From: UBA6107 sp034430175
Lineage (GTDB): Bacteria > Chloroflexota > Anaerolineae > Anaerolineales > Anaerolineaceae
Reading direction: 5' to 3'
DNA length: 64,000 nt
Assembly: GCA_034430175.1 (NCBI GenBank)
Contig: DAOUFI010000004.1
Coordinates: 139,198 to 203,197, forward strand
This document shows positions 17,406-25,967 of the stretch, one piece after another; positions within the stretch are counted from its first letter, which is position 1, and each line of letters opens with the position of its first letter. Made by a program: the position numbers and the translations under genes. The notes beneath the pieces are model-generated. The model was not told where the DNA came from and did no database searches. It saw only the letters and a program-made list of their open reading frames with translations.

Positions 17406-17957
17406 ATGAAAAAATCCATCACTTCCATCTGCGTTTTTTGCGGATCATCCGCATCACCGGACCCGGCGTTCACTGACGGAGCGCGGCGCATGGGCGAACT
17501 GCTCGCCGAGCGTGGCATCACGCTGGTCTACGGCGCGGGTAAGTCGGGGATGATGGGCGCGCTTGCGCATGGAGCGCTCGAAAAGTGCGGTGTTGTGATT
17601 GGCGTCACGCATAAGCACGAGGCGGACCACTGGTCATTTCAGGAGGGGCTGGAACGGGTGGAGGTGCTCGAGACGTTGCAGCAGCGCAAGGCGCGCATGA
17701 TCGAACTTGCCGACGCCATCGTGGTACTGCCTGGCGGCTTCGGCACCCTGGACGAGTTCTCGGAGATGCTGGCCTGGCGCCAGATCGGATTACATGATAA
17801 ACCCATCGCTCTGCTCAACATCAAAGGTTACTTCGACGGTCTGCTCACCTGGGTTCAGCGGGCAGCGCAAGAGCAGTACATCCGTCCCGGCGACATGCAG
17901 CTGTTCTTCGTGGAAGAGGACCCCGAACGTCTGTTGAACAGGCTCAGGCAAAAATAA
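17406..17957 (+). CDS. LOG family protein (nucleoside 5'-monophosphate phosphoribohydrolase)
   Basis: 183 residues, the normal length for the TIGR00730/LOG family. The family motif PGGFGTLDE lies at residues 109-117, and the GAGKSGMMG nucleotide loop at ~43-51; R94-K95 fit the phosphate-binding basic pair. Members cleave the N-glycosidic bond of cytokinin ribotides or plain AMP-type nucleotides. In bacteria the usual role is nucleotide clean-up, so cytokinin production should not be assumed. It is monocistronic on the plus strand. Confidence 0.93.
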   Translation: MKKSITSICVFCGSSASPDPAFTDGARRMGELLAERGITLVYGAGKSGMMGALAHGALEKCGVVIGVTHKHEADHWSFQEGLERVEVLETLQQRKARMIELADAIVVLPGGFGTLDEFSEMLAWRQIGLHDKPIALLNIKGYFDGLLTWVQRAAQEQYIRPGDMQLFFVEEDPERLLNRLRQK

Positions 17958-17980
17958 AGACCGGACACTGCATCCGGTCT
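17958..17980. terminator. Bidirectional terminator between convergent genes
   Basis: AGACCGGA (17958-17965) pairs with TCCGGTCT (17973-17980), loop 7. On the minus strand the hairpin is followed by TTATTTTTG, so it best serves the leftward methyltransferase operon end, and it also sits right after the LOG stop. Confidence 0.75.
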
Positions 17981-17989
17981 CTTAATCTA

Positions 17990-18673
17990 TTATTCTTTGA
18001 CGCATTCATAAACTTCGTAGAAAGTGAGTATGGGGAAAATGGTGGCTACCTTGCGCGGTCGGAAGACCTTATTTGCCGCGTCGAGGATGGTGTAGATGTT
18101 ACGCACGTGATACTCGCCCGAAAAGCCAGCCAGCTTGCGTCCGATCTTGTAGAGAAAGTTCTCGGTAGGGCCCGAGATCAGGAGGCGGCCACCGGGTTCG
18201 AGCAGGTCGTGGAAGAGGCGCAGCATGCCTTCGAGGTCGTCGACGTGCTCGAGCACCTCTGTGGCCAGGATGAGGTCGAAGCTGCCATTTTTACCGGCGA
18301 GCACCTTGAGGTCCGAGGCGTAAGAGATGTTTTTCCAACCCAGTTTATCGCCGATGGGTTTAAGCTCGTCGATCATCAGATCGAAAGCCAGAGTGTGATC
18401 GGAGTGCTGCAGCAGGTACTCGGTGAAGACGCCGTAGCCACAACCGAAATCCAATGTGTTCTTCATGTGCTCGCGCTTGGCGATGGCGGCTAGGATCACG
18501 CGCACCCGTGTCCAGGTGAGCCAGCGCATTAGCGGGTTGGCGATGGTGTAGGAGGGCAATCCCTGCTCGTCACAGTGGCCCGGCTCATTGGCGGCCAGGA
18601 TCTCTTTGAAGCGTAGGATGGTCTTGCGGCGGTGATCACGGAATTCAGCGTTTTTCATGTTCTCTCCGATCAT
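17990..18673 (-). CDS. Class I SAM-dependent methyltransferase
   Basis: 227 residues. SAM-binding motif I is DFGCGYG (~75-81), the acidic motif II is in LAFDLMIDE, and motif IV-like LILATEVLEHVDD with the post-motif LEPGGRLLISGP follows, all typical of Methyltransf_11/UbiE-like enzymes. The start is taken at the ATG overlapping the upstream stop (ATGA), which implies translational coupling; a second ATG five codons in is possible. It is the last gene of a four-gene leftward operon with a membrane flippase-like protein, a GT2 enzyme and a GT-C protein, so the substrate may be a lipid-linked glycan. Confidence 0.88.
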   Translation of the reverse strand: MIGENMKNAEFRDHRRKTILRFKEILAANEPGHCDEQGLPSYTIANPLMRWLTWTRVRVILAAIAKREHMKNTLDFGCGYGVFTEYLLQHSDHTLAFDLMIDELKPIGDKLGWKNISYASDLKVLAGKNGSFDLILATEVLEHVDDLEGMLRLFHDLLEPGGRLLISGPTENFLYKIGRKLAGFSGEYHVRNIYTILDAANKVFRPRKVATIFPILTFYEVYECVKE

Positions 18674-19605
18674 TTGTCTTCAGAGACGGGAGTCTCCGCA
18701 GCGAGTTTCTTTTTAGGGGTCAGGGTCAGGGCGACGCCGGCCAGCAGGAATTCGACGAGGGTGTAGAGCAGGCGGTGGACGATGGTGTAGATGCCGATCT
18801 CGCTGCTACTGAACATGAGCGAGAAGAGCAGCACGGCTACGGCTTCGCGCACGCCGAGTCCACCCGGAGCGATGACAATGACGTACCCGGCCAGGAAACT
18901 CAGTCCGAAGGCGCCGATGGTGAAAAAGAGGTCATTGAGCGTGCCGGTTTGGCTGAACAGGCAGAAGAAGCTGATACCGTACAAAATCCACAGTACGGAC
19001 TGCGAGGCAAAGATATAAAACGTGCGACCGAGTGGGAGGGCTGCGCCTTTTCCGCGTATCACGAGTTCGGAGACAGCCACAGTGATAAGCCATAACAGCA
19101 GGGCGGCCGCGCCAAGGACTGGGTACAGACGCGCATCCATTGAGAAACCGTATTTCGCCAGCAGTTCGATGGGCCGGCTGAGCAGCAAAAAAGCCAGACT
19201 GACGAAGAAGGACCCAGCTACCAACCAAACATTCTCGACGATGAATGCCTTACCCATGTTCTTGTAGGTGATGTTGGCTTCTTTGTAGGCTTCGAAACGG
19301 GCGAAGAACTGCCAGACCCCTCCGGGGATGTACTTACCGAGCTGCGAGATGGATACAAAGGAGAATGCGTTCTTGAAGTTGGGCTTCCAGCCCACCAGCA
19401 CCAGGGACTGCTGCACCAGTTCTACGTTCTGTACGCGCACCACAATGATCAGCAAGGCGCAAAGCAGCAGTTTGACCGCGTTGATGCTCGAAAGGTATTG
19501 GATTGCCGTCGAGTAATTCTTGACAACGTAGTAGATGCCCCCCGCCACAACGGCCACGCCCCAGATCGCCTTAAGGATGTTGAGGACACGGCTTTTCTTA
19601 TCCAA
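18670..19605 (-). CDS. LPG-synthase-TM/flippase-like membrane protein (UPF0104)
   Basis: 311 residues, about eight helices. The segments GKYIPGGVWQ and APGGLGVREA are marks of the LPG_synthase_TM family (PF03706), which includes MprF membrane domains and AglD-like proteins. Homologues near glycosyltransferases are thought to move or modify lipid-linked molecules. The start codon is TTG, overlapping the GT2 stop by 8 bases, and the stop overlaps the methyltransferase start by 4 bases: tight coupling in one operon. Confidence 0.87.
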   Translation of the reverse strand: MDKKSRVLNILKAIWGVAVVAGGIYYVVKNYSTAIQYLSSINAVKLLLCALLIIVVRVQNVELVQQSLVLVGWKPNFKNAFSFVSISQLGKYIPGGVWQFFARFEAYKEANITYKNMGKAFIVENVWLVAGSFFVSLAFLLLSRPIELLAKYGFSMDARLYPVLGAAALLLWLITVAVSELVIRGKGAALPLGRTFYIFASQSVLWILYGISFFCLFSQTGTLNDLFFTIGAFGLSFLAGYVIVIAPGGLGVREAVAVLLFSLMFSSSEIGIYTIVHRLLYTLVEFLLAGVALTLTPKKKLAAETPVSEDK

Positions 19606-20569
19606 GTTTCTTGCCCTTGCCCTGGAGGGTTTTCTTCTGCAGGTAAAGCTGCTTTTCGGCGGTGGTGCGGATGCCCACCAGGATGTCGGCCAGGAATCCG
19701 ACGATAAGCAACAAGATGGCTAGCGAGACGAGATAAATGCCAGTCAAGCCGACGAATTTGTACGGAGTGAAAGTTTGGGTCAGAATATAGTGTACCAGTA
19801 AAAAGATCAGAGCAGCCACCCCGACCAGTCCGGGCAGTGCCGCCAGCAGGCTGAAGAAGTAAAAAGGTTTGTAATCTTTGAACGACTTGAAGATGATGCG
19901 CAGGGCGCGGCTGGTATAGCTGAACAGGTTGCTAGCTACCTTCGATTTGCGCTCGGGGTAATACTTCACCGGGATGGGCACTGAGACCAAGCGCAGCCCT
20001 TTATAAGCCAGGTCGATGATGGTCTCGTGGGTGTAGGTGTACTTGCCCGAGAGGTTGAGGTTGAGGATGGCTTCGCGTCCGATGGCGCGGAAACCGCTGG
20101 AACAGTCGCCCAATTTCGTCCCGGCCAGCGAATTAACCAGGGCGTTCATGCGCTGGTTGCCCCAGAATTTGATTGCTGGCATATTTTCCGGACGCGGCGC
20201 CTTGCCGGTGGCGGTGGTAAAGCGGTCGGCAGTGACGAAATCGGCACGATTCTCGATGATGGGCTGGATGAGCTTGACGATGTCGGCGGGGTCGTACTGC
20301 AAGTCGGCGTCGATGTTGACCATGATGTCGGCGTCGTTCTCTACGGCATAAGCCAGACCGTCCTGGAAGGAGCGGCCCAGTCCCTTGTTAGTGCCGTGCA
20401 GGATCAACTGCGCACCGGCCTCGCGCGCAAGCTGAGCGGTGCGGTCGATGGACCCGTCGTCGATGACCACGGGGGTAAGATCGACGCCCTTAATCTTGGG
20501 CATGCGCCGTACCACCTCAGCGATGGTCCTCTCTTCGTTATAAGCCGGGATAATCACGATCAATTTCAT
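19598..20569 (-). CDS. Family 2 glycosyltransferase, dolichol-phosphate-mannose-synthase-like with membrane tail
   Basis: 323 residues. The GT-A domain (~1-220) has the start IVIIPAYNEERTI, VIDDGSIDRT, the metal-binding DAD in NIDADLQYDP, and GDCSSGFRAI. Two C-terminal helices (~235-260 and ~275-300) anchor it, as in DPM1/ArnC-type enzymes. These transfer a sugar from a nucleotide donor to polyprenyl phosphate on the inner membrane face. The product would feed GT-C enzymes such as those at 20624 and 15484. The gene overlaps the next by 8 bases. Confidence 0.93.
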   Translation of the reverse strand: MKLIVIIPAYNEERTIAEVVRRMPKIKGVDLTPVVIDDGSIDRTAQLAREAGAQLILHGTNKGLGRSFQDGLAYAVENDADIMVNIDADLQYDPADIVKLIQPIIENRADFVTADRFTTATGKAPRPENMPAIKFWGNQRMNALVNSLAGTKLGDCSSGFRAIGREAILNLNLSGKYTYTHETIIDLAYKGLRLVSVPIPVKYYPERKSKVASNLFSYTSRALRIIFKSFKDYKPFYFFSLLAALPGLVGVAALIFLLVHYILTQTFTPYKFVGLTGIYLVSLAILLLIVGFLADILVGIRTTAEKQLYLQKKTLQGKGKKLG

Positions 20570-20623
20570 GGGTTGCTCCAGGGTTCAACTCTTAATTATA
20601 GTCCAATGCCCAGCGCTTGCGTT

Positions 20624-22543
20624 TCATTCGGGAATTTGAACCAGCGCGTAGGTGTCGTTGCTGTAAACGGGTTCCAGACCCTGCAGGGCCTTCTTCTTGA
20701 AGTTGCCCAACTGGACAATGAGGTAGTCAGCGTGGACGTCCCTGGCCAGGTCGATGTAAGCCTGCAAACGGGTGGCTTCGTCGGCGTGCTCTAGCGCGTT
20801 CCAGGGTTTCATGGCTATGGAGATCGCCTGCTGCTGTGCCGGGTCGTCGTTCAAGCGGGTCACGTCCTGCTTGGAGTAGCCCATGGGACGCAGCGCTTGG
20901 TAGCGGATGGCGTTGCTGAAGGTCACGTTGAGCGGTGGCACGGTGAGCACGGTGTCAGTTGGAGTGGTGTACTTATCGAGGGCAGCCAAGATGTCGACTG
21001 CGTCCTTCTCGGTGTCAGTGGGGCAGACAAGATGTCCGCTGGTCAGGCAGGCGACTTCGCGACCAACGTAGGGGTCCTGCTGGTTGGTGGTGATGGTCAG
21101 CCCCAGGCAGGCAGCGATGAGCAGCACGGCGGCACCGGCGGAGAGGGCAGGGAAGCGCAAATGGACCTTGCACTCGCCATCAAAGAAAGCGAGGAATACG
21201 AAAAGCAGCAGTAGTGGCGGCAGGTAGCGCAGTCCGCGCACCAGCATCATCTGCACCGAGACCATGTGCAGCCAGGGGTCCAGCAGGCGTTCGGTGTAGG
21301 GTCCAACGATTGAGACGAGGGCAACGCCGAGGATCCAGACCGTTACTGTCCGCGCGGCTGAGGAAAGCAGGTTTTTGCGTGTGAGCAGTGATGCCACAAG
21401 TGCGATCAGCGCCAAAGGCAGGATACCGCTACGGGAGAGAGTAACAACCAGGTCACCGGCGATCTGGAGGACGTTGAAATGATTGGTGCCATAGACCGAC
21501 ATCAGGATAGCCAACGAGTCTGCGTAAGGGAGCGGAACGGTGGCTGCCGAGGAGAACGAGATAGCGTAAACGGCCGCGAAGGGCGCAGCCGCTGCGGCGA
21601 AGATGAGCGCGCTAAGAGCGGTTTGTCCGAGGCGTTTACCAAAGGGCGCGGGAGAAAGAACAAGATAGACCAGTGTGAGCACGGCAAAGGTGATACCGGC
21701 GCTGATGGAATGCACGTAAACCAACAGCCCCAGAATAAGGCTGAGCAGGTACCAGCGTTTGGGGCGAGCGATCCAGGCCACGGACCAGTAGATGAGCCAG
21801 GGGAACGCGATCTCGAAGAGGTTGCGCGGCAGGGCGTCACCGATGAGGCCCCAGTTATCCCAGGCGCCGGTGAGGACGATGGGGAAGGTGCCAATGGCCA
21901 GCAGCAGCGCCAGTCCCCGCGAGCGCAGCAAGCGCTTGCCAACCAGGTAGAATCCGAGTAGCTTGAAGAAGATGGCCAGGGGCAGCAAAACCAGGAAGGC
22001 ACCGCCGTAGCTGCCGGTGAGTCGCCCCAGCCCGCGGATGAGCGGGATGTGAAGAGCGAAGTACGATGAAATATGTGCCTGATTGGAGAGGAAGTAGTCC
22101 GCAGTAAACTGGCCTGGATTATCCAGGGCAGCGGCGTAAGATGAGATGTACGAGGCGTCGCTGCCGACGTAGATGAAAGGGCTGACCCCATTCCAGCGAC
22201 CCAATGTGTAGAGGACGGCGAAGAGGGCGAAGGCGATGATGATGAGCGCATCGGCGGTGCGGGGGCGTTTAGCGCGGCGGAGCCAGTCCGCGGTTTGGGT
22301 GAGCGCCTGCTCGAGCCATCGTATGGGACGCAGCCAGTCAAGGTGGGGGAGTTTGGGCAGTGGAAAGCGGGTGAACGCCAGCAGTGCGCCGATCCCGGCA
22401 AGGAACAGACAGGCGAAGGAGACCATCAGCTGGGCAGCGCCGAAGTGGAAGGCCTGTCCCTTGAAAAGGTCGCGCAAGTTGGTGATGGTGCAAATGGTCA
22501 GCGCTGTGGCGATGATGATTGCTCCAGATTTTCGTCTGTTCAA
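20624..22543 (-). CDS. Large polytopic membrane protein, probable GT-C type
   Basis: 639 residues from a TTG start, supported by AGGAG nine bases upstream. About 13 helices fill residues ~10-490. The first big loop (FIYVGSDASYISSYAAAL) has an acidic residue where GT-C enzymes keep a catalytic Asp. The C-terminal ~150 residues are soluble (YVGREVACLTSGHLVCPTD, VLTVPPLNVTFS), as in bacterial glycan polymerising or transferring proteins. I cannot name the family. It heads the operon with GT2, flippase-like protein and methyltransferase. Confidence 0.75.
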   Translation of the reverse strand: MNRRKSGAIIIATALTICTITNLRDLFKGQAFHFGAAQLMVSFACLFLAGIGALLAFTRFPLPKLPHLDWLRPIRWLEQALTQTADWLRRAKRPRTADALIIIAFALFAVLYTLGRWNGVSPFIYVGSDASYISSYAAALDNPGQFTADYFLSNQAHISSYFALHIPLIRGLGRLTGSYGGAFLVLLPLAIFFKLLGFYLVGKRLLRSRGLALLLAIGTFPIVLTGAWDNWGLIGDALPRNLFEIAFPWLIYWSVAWIARPKRWYLLSLILGLLVYVHSISAGITFAVLTLVYLVLSPAPFGKRLGQTALSALIFAAAAAPFAAVYAISFSSAATVPLPYADSLAILMSVYGTNHFNVLQIAGDLVVTLSRSGILPLALIALVASLLTRKNLLSSAARTVTVWILGVALVSIVGPYTERLLDPWLHMVSVQMMLVRGLRYLPPLLLLFVFLAFFDGECKVHLRFPALSAGAAVLLIAACLGLTITTNQQDPYVGREVACLTSGHLVCPTDTEKDAVDILAALDKYTTPTDTVLTVPPLNVTFSNAIRYQALRPMGYSKQDVTRLNDDPAQQQAISIAMKPWNALEHADEATRLQAYIDLARDVHADYLIVQLGNFKKKALQGLEPVYSNDTYALVQIPE

Positions 22544-22673
22544 GTTCCCGCTCCTGGTGGTAGATGTTGGACGGGAAAATTATACCTTATCCGGGGGGTT
22601 CGATTGGGGGGTGAGAGTGATACACGAAAAGGAAGATAATTCATTCTCACACAGAGAACGCAGAGGAATAATT

Positions 22674-22772
22674 ATGTACACATCATTACCTCGAACAAGG
22701 ATTTATGCGACGACCGATGTGAATATTTACGGCAATTTGCCCAACTTGCTTACTGACGAAGAATTCAAGTAA
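22674..22772 (+). CDS. Possible 32-residue ORF
   Basis: ATG with AGAGGA upstream; the peptide begins MYTSLPRTRIYATTD and ends LLTDEEFK. It lies in a 236-base gap and its stop is 7 bases before the convergent glycosidase stop. The size is too small to judge and the ORF could be a gene fragment or chance. Confidence 0.2.
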   Translation: MYTSLPRTRIYATTDVNIYGNLPNLLTDEEFK

Positions 22773-22779
22773 ATTGCGC

Positions 22780-24144
22780 TTACTTCAATATCATCACCCG
22801 CGCCCAGCGGGGCGGAACCTCAACCTCGAGCTTTTTTCCGTTGACCGCGAACTCCTGATCTCCATTGAGTAGATCCCTGGCACGTGTCGCCGCGAAGGGC
22901 AGGTCAATGATGACCTGAGCCGCTTCCGCTGACGCATTGAGGGCGACAACGACACGTTCCTCTTGATATTCGCGCAAAAAGGCAAATTGCTGGTGCGCCA
23001 CGAATAATTGCGCATAGCCACCATGTCTTAACGCCTGACTCGATTGGCGAAGATCAGCCAGACGGCGGATCACCGTGGGCAGCTCCGGCTGCGGTGCGGA
23101 CTGCGCCAGCGCGTCGAGCTCCAGGCAGGGACGGAGAGCTGAGTCGTCCGTGCGAGTGCGTTTGCCCTGCAGACCCCATTCGCTGCCGTAATAGACAGAG
23201 GGCACACCGGGCATGGTGAAGAGCAGGCAGTAGAGCGGGTAGAGGAGGGCGGGGTCTCCCAGGCTGCTGGCCACGCGATCAACGTCGTGGTTGTCGGCAA
23301 AGTTGTAGAGCGGCAGGTCCCTGTACAGGCCATCCGCGCCGAACTGGCGGTTGAGCGACCAGGCGATCTCGAAATAGTTCTTGTCGACCAGACTGGACCA
23401 CAACCCCTTGTAACACTCATAGTTGGTCACCGAATGAAGCATATCCGGGTTGGCCATACGCCGGTAATCTCCGGCTACGATCTCGCCCATCAACCAGAAA
23501 TCCGGCTTGAGCGTGGTGGTGAAGCGGCGCAGCTCCTTGATGAAATCGGCGTCCAGGCAGTCGGCGGCATCCAGGCGCAGACCGTCCACGCCAAACTCGT
23601 CCACCCAGCCGCGTACGGCGTTGAACAGGTGCTTGCGTACCGCGGGGTTGCCGAGGTTAAGCTTGACCAGGTCGTAGTTCCCGTTCCAACCCTGATAGGA
23701 GAAGGGGTCCCCATATGGGCTGTGGCTATCGAAGCGCAGACCGTCGAACCAGCCGCAGTACTGCGACTCGGAGCCGTGCTGTTGCACGTCGCGGAAGGCG
23801 AAAAAGTCGCGACCGACATGGTTGAAAACGGCATCGAAAATCACATGGATACCATTTTCGTGCAGAGTCCAGGTCAGGTCGGCCAGTCCACGGTTGCTGC
23901 CCAGCCGGCGGTCGACTTGGGTGTAATCGGCGGTGTCATAGCCGTGATAGGTCGATTCGAAGAGCGGACCGATATAGAGGGCGTTCACTCCCAGATCGCG
24001 CAGGTGAGGGATCCACGCGCTGACCTTCTCGAGGCGTTCCACAGGCGCGGATTGGAAGTCGTTGCGCTGCAGAGCTCCGCAAAAGCCGAGGGGGTAGATG
24101 TGGTAGAAGATGGCATTTTGCCACCAGGGGATAGAAGTTATCAT
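22780..24144 (-). CDS. GH13 alpha-glycosidase/alpha-amylase family enzyme
   Basis: 454 residues. The four conserved GH13 regions are present: DAVFNHVG (~104-111), GLRLDAAD with nucleophile D192, LMGEIV with acid/base E221, and FADNHD with transition-state Asp287. A (beta/alpha)8 barrel is followed by a short beta C-domain. There is no signal peptide, so it should act in the cytoplasm on malto-oligosaccharides or trehalose-like sugars. It lacks the N-terminal domain of neopullulanases. Its gene lies 51 bases after the TetR gene on the same strand, with a palindromic operator in between. Confidence 0.93.
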   Translation of the reverse strand: MITSIPWWQNAIFYHIYPLGFCGALQRNDFQSAPVERLEKVSAWIPHLRDLGVNALYIGPLFESTYHGYDTADYTQVDRRLGSNRGLADLTWTLHENGIHVIFDAVFNHVGRDFFAFRDVQQHGSESQYCGWFDGLRFDSHSPYGDPFSYQGWNGNYDLVKLNLGNPAVRKHLFNAVRGWVDEFGVDGLRLDAADCLDADFIKELRRFTTTLKPDFWLMGEIVAGDYRRMANPDMLHSVTNYECYKGLWSSLVDKNYFEIAWSLNRQFGADGLYRDLPLYNFADNHDVDRVASSLGDPALLYPLYCLLFTMPGVPSVYYGSEWGLQGKRTRTDDSALRPCLELDALAQSAPQPELPTVIRRLADLRQSSQALRHGGYAQLFVAHQQFAFLREYQEERVVVALNASAEAAQVIIDLPFAATRARDLLNGDQEFAVNGKKLEVEVPPRWARVMILK

Positions 24145-24159
24145 TCGTTATTCTCCAAA

Positions 24160-24177
24160 GTACGTACCGGTAGGTAC
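24160..24177 (-). promoter_or_regulatory. Probable TetR operator before the GH13 gene
   Basis: Read on the minus strand: GTACC-TACC-GGTAC followed by GTAC; 18 bp with one mismatched pair. It shares the pattern GTACC-N4-GGTAC with the site before the TetR gene at 24771-24788 and lies 16 bases before the GH13 start codon. Confidence 0.65.
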
Positions 24178-24195
24178 AGTATTATAATAAAAAAA

Positions 24196-24762
24196 TTACG
24201 AGAAGATACCATGCATGAATTGGTGCACCGCTGAATGAGCCAGATCATCATCCAGGTTGACCATGCCATTAAGCCCAAGTGAGGCATAGGTGTTGACCAT
24301 GCCGAGGAAGGTGGCAGCGTAAGCGCGCTGGCGTCCTTTCATGTTTCCGTGGTCCTGCGCGGCGCGCAAGAAAAAGGTCTCCATCACTTCCTGCTGGCGC
24401 GCATGGATGTCGGCAACCACGTTGAATGAATCGCTGCCGCTTGGGGTGAACCACATCATCAATTGCATGCGGTAGAGCAGGGGATTCTCGCGGGCGAAGT
24501 CGAAATAGGTGTTGGCGATCTTTTGCAGGGTACTGATCACATCGCGGTGGTATTCCGCCGCCGAGTCGAGTTGCTCGAACAGCGGCACGAAGCCTTCATT
24601 GAGCAGGGTACGTAGCAGGCCTTCCTTGCTGCCGAAGTAGTGATACAGCGTGGGTTTCTTGATGCCTGCGGCGTCTGCGATCTCCTGTACACCGACGGCA
24701 TCGTAGCCGCGCTCTGAGAAGAGGCGGACGGAGCAGTCGAGAATCTTGGCACGGTTGTCCAT
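24196..24762 (-). CDS. TetR/AcrR family transcriptional regulator
   Basis: 188 residues from MDNRAKILDCSVRLF; an upstream in-frame start would place coding sequence over the operator. The TetR_N helix-turn-helix is clear (RLFSERGYDAVGVQEIADAAGIKKPTLYHYFGSKEGLL region, ~10-45). The C-terminal domain is of the type with a dimer interface and ligand pocket, ligand unknown. Matching palindromes before this gene and before the GH13 gene suggest it represses itself and the glycosidase. A sugar or sugar phosphate is a plausible inducer, by context only. Confidence 0.92.
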   Translation of the reverse strand: MDNRAKILDCSVRLFSERGYDAVGVQEIADAAGIKKPTLYHYFGSKEGLLRTLLNEGFVPLFEQLDSAAEYHRDVISTLQKIANTYFDFARENPLLYRMQLMMWFTPSGSDSFNVVADIHARQQEVMETFFLRAAQDHGNMKGRQRAYAATFLGMVNTYASLGLNGMVNLDDDLAHSAVHQFMHGIFS

Positions 24763-24770
24763 GAGCGTTA

Positions 24771-24788
24771 GTGTACCACTCGGTACAC
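24771..24788 (-). promoter_or_regulatory. Probable TetR autoregulatory operator
   Basis: GTGTACC-ACTC-GGTACAC, perfect 7-bp arms with a 4-base spacer, 8 bases before the TetR start codon. Core identical in arms and spacing to the site before the GH13 gene. Confidence 0.7.
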
Positions 24789-24827
24789 AAACTGTCAAGG
24801 GGATACTGATTGGGCAGAGCAGGGGAG

Positions 24828-25466
24828 TCAGTGGGAATCGGTTAGTAATTTTATCTCTTCATCCACGTACTTGTAGAACTGACCCAGGTGGTAACCATCG
24901 ACCAGGGCGTGGTGGGCCAGCATGGAGAGCGGCATCATCAACCTGCCGTCCTTCAACTCGTATTTGCCGAAGGAGATGCGCGGGTTCGAGTCCTCGCCAC
25001 CACGGGTGGGTTGGATGAGGGCAGTGTGGTGCACCCAGGGGATGGAGGTGGTGAAATACAGTGCTTCCACCTCCTCGTCGTCAGGCACCCAACCAATTTC
25101 AGTGACTCGTTTCTGTTCGGCGTTGGCGTATTCCATGTACTCGGCATATGGTTTGCCGTGGTAGAGGGTGCAGTAGATGAACGTGTTGTCGGGTAGAAGG
25201 ATTGTGTGCGAGGTGCCGCAGCAGGGGAACTCGATGATGCCACCCTGGTGTACACGCATGCGGAACTCGGGGATGCGATTGGCGGCTTTGGCCACCACGT
25301 AATTCATCGCCAGGAAGAACGATTCTCCGCGCACTTTGGTGAAAGCCTTGATTTCAGTGACATCGACCTCGGCGGTCAGTCCCACGTACGGCCAGGCCAT
25401 GTTCCTGAACAGCAGGAATTGCTCCCTGCGCGGAAAGCTGTCGAGGTCAATCGTTTTGAATTCCAT
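24828..25466 (-). CDS. Chloramphenicol acetyltransferase-like protein (CatA fold)
   Basis: 212 residues, the length of type A CATs. The catalytic HHxxxDG motif appears as HHALVDGYH, with H186 as the general base. FLAMNYVVAKAANRIPEFRMRV and SIPWVHHTAL correspond to CAT trimer-interface and substrate-site segments. It would use acetyl-CoA in the cytoplasm. Many genomic CatA-like proteins do not act on chloramphenicol, so resistance is not claimed. It is divergent from the NTF2-like gene across a 90-base gap. Confidence 0.88.
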   Translation of the reverse strand: MEFKTIDLDSFPRREQFLLFRNMAWPYVGLTAEVDVTEIKAFTKVRGESFFLAMNYVVAKAANRIPEFRMRVHQGGIIEFPCCGTSHTILLPDNTFIYCTLYHGKPYAEYMEYANAEQKRVTEIGWVPDDEEVEALYFTTSIPWVHHTALIQPTRGGEDSNPRISFGKYELKDGRLMMPLSMLAHHALVDGYHLGQFYKYVDEEIKLLTDSH

Positions 25467-25556
25467 GCACTTCCTCCAGGTGATTGTCGATTAATCTTAC
25501 CATCCGTTCTGCGGATTATTTGCTACAATTTTCTAAGATCACCACTGGAGGATGCC

Positions 25557-25922
25557 ATGAACGACCGTGAAGCACTGGAATACATCAAGGGGTACTTCGA
25601 TGAGCTATTCGTCAAGAAGAACGTCGATGCCCTCGACCATTACCTCGACAAGGATTATTTTGACTACGACATCGGCGATCCATCGGTCGACCACATCCAA
25701 AACTCCAAGCAGTATTTGTTGAGACGTTTCGAGCGCGAGCCAACCATTGGCGTGAATGTGGTCAGGGCGATGATTCACGAAGAGGTCATTACCGCGTTTC
25801 TGGAATGGTTCGTGATTGAAGGCGGCGAGAGAAGAGTGACCATGAAAGGCGTCGCCAGCTTCCTGCTGCGAGGTGAAAAGATCTTGAAGCGGCACACTTT
25901 CATTTATTGGCGGGCGGAATAA
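25557..25922 (+). CDS. NTF2-like/SnoaL-like protein
   Basis: 121 residues from the ATG after CTGGAGG. The pattern of N-terminal helices (REALEYIKGYFDELFVKKNVDALDHYL region) followed by beta strands (AFLEWFVIEGGERRVTMKG, HTFIYWR) fits the cone-shaped SnoaL/NTF2 fold. Members are small enzymes or ligand binders of varied function; none is inferred here. It ends just before a hairpin used by the convergent MFS gene. Confidence 0.75.
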   Translation: MNDREALEYIKGYFDELFVKKNVDALDHYLDKDYFDYDIGDPSVDHIQNSKQYLLRRFEREPTIGVNVVRAMIHEEVITAFLEWFVIEGGERRVTMKGVASFLLRGEKILKRHTFIYWRAE

Positions 25923-25950
25923 AAATCCCCTGTCCGGTGAAGGACAGGGG
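25922..25950 (-). terminator. Intrinsic terminator of leftward MFS gene
   Basis: CCCCTGTCC (25927-25935) pairs with GGACAGGGG (25942-25950), loop 6. On the minus strand it is followed by ATTTTTA. It sits between convergent genes. Confidence 0.85.
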
Positions 25951-25967
25951 AGGAAAAGAAAATATTG

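Noticed and set aside
23287..24234. 315-codon plus-strand open frame
   Set aside because: It is antisense to the GH13 gene, which has all catalytic motifs.
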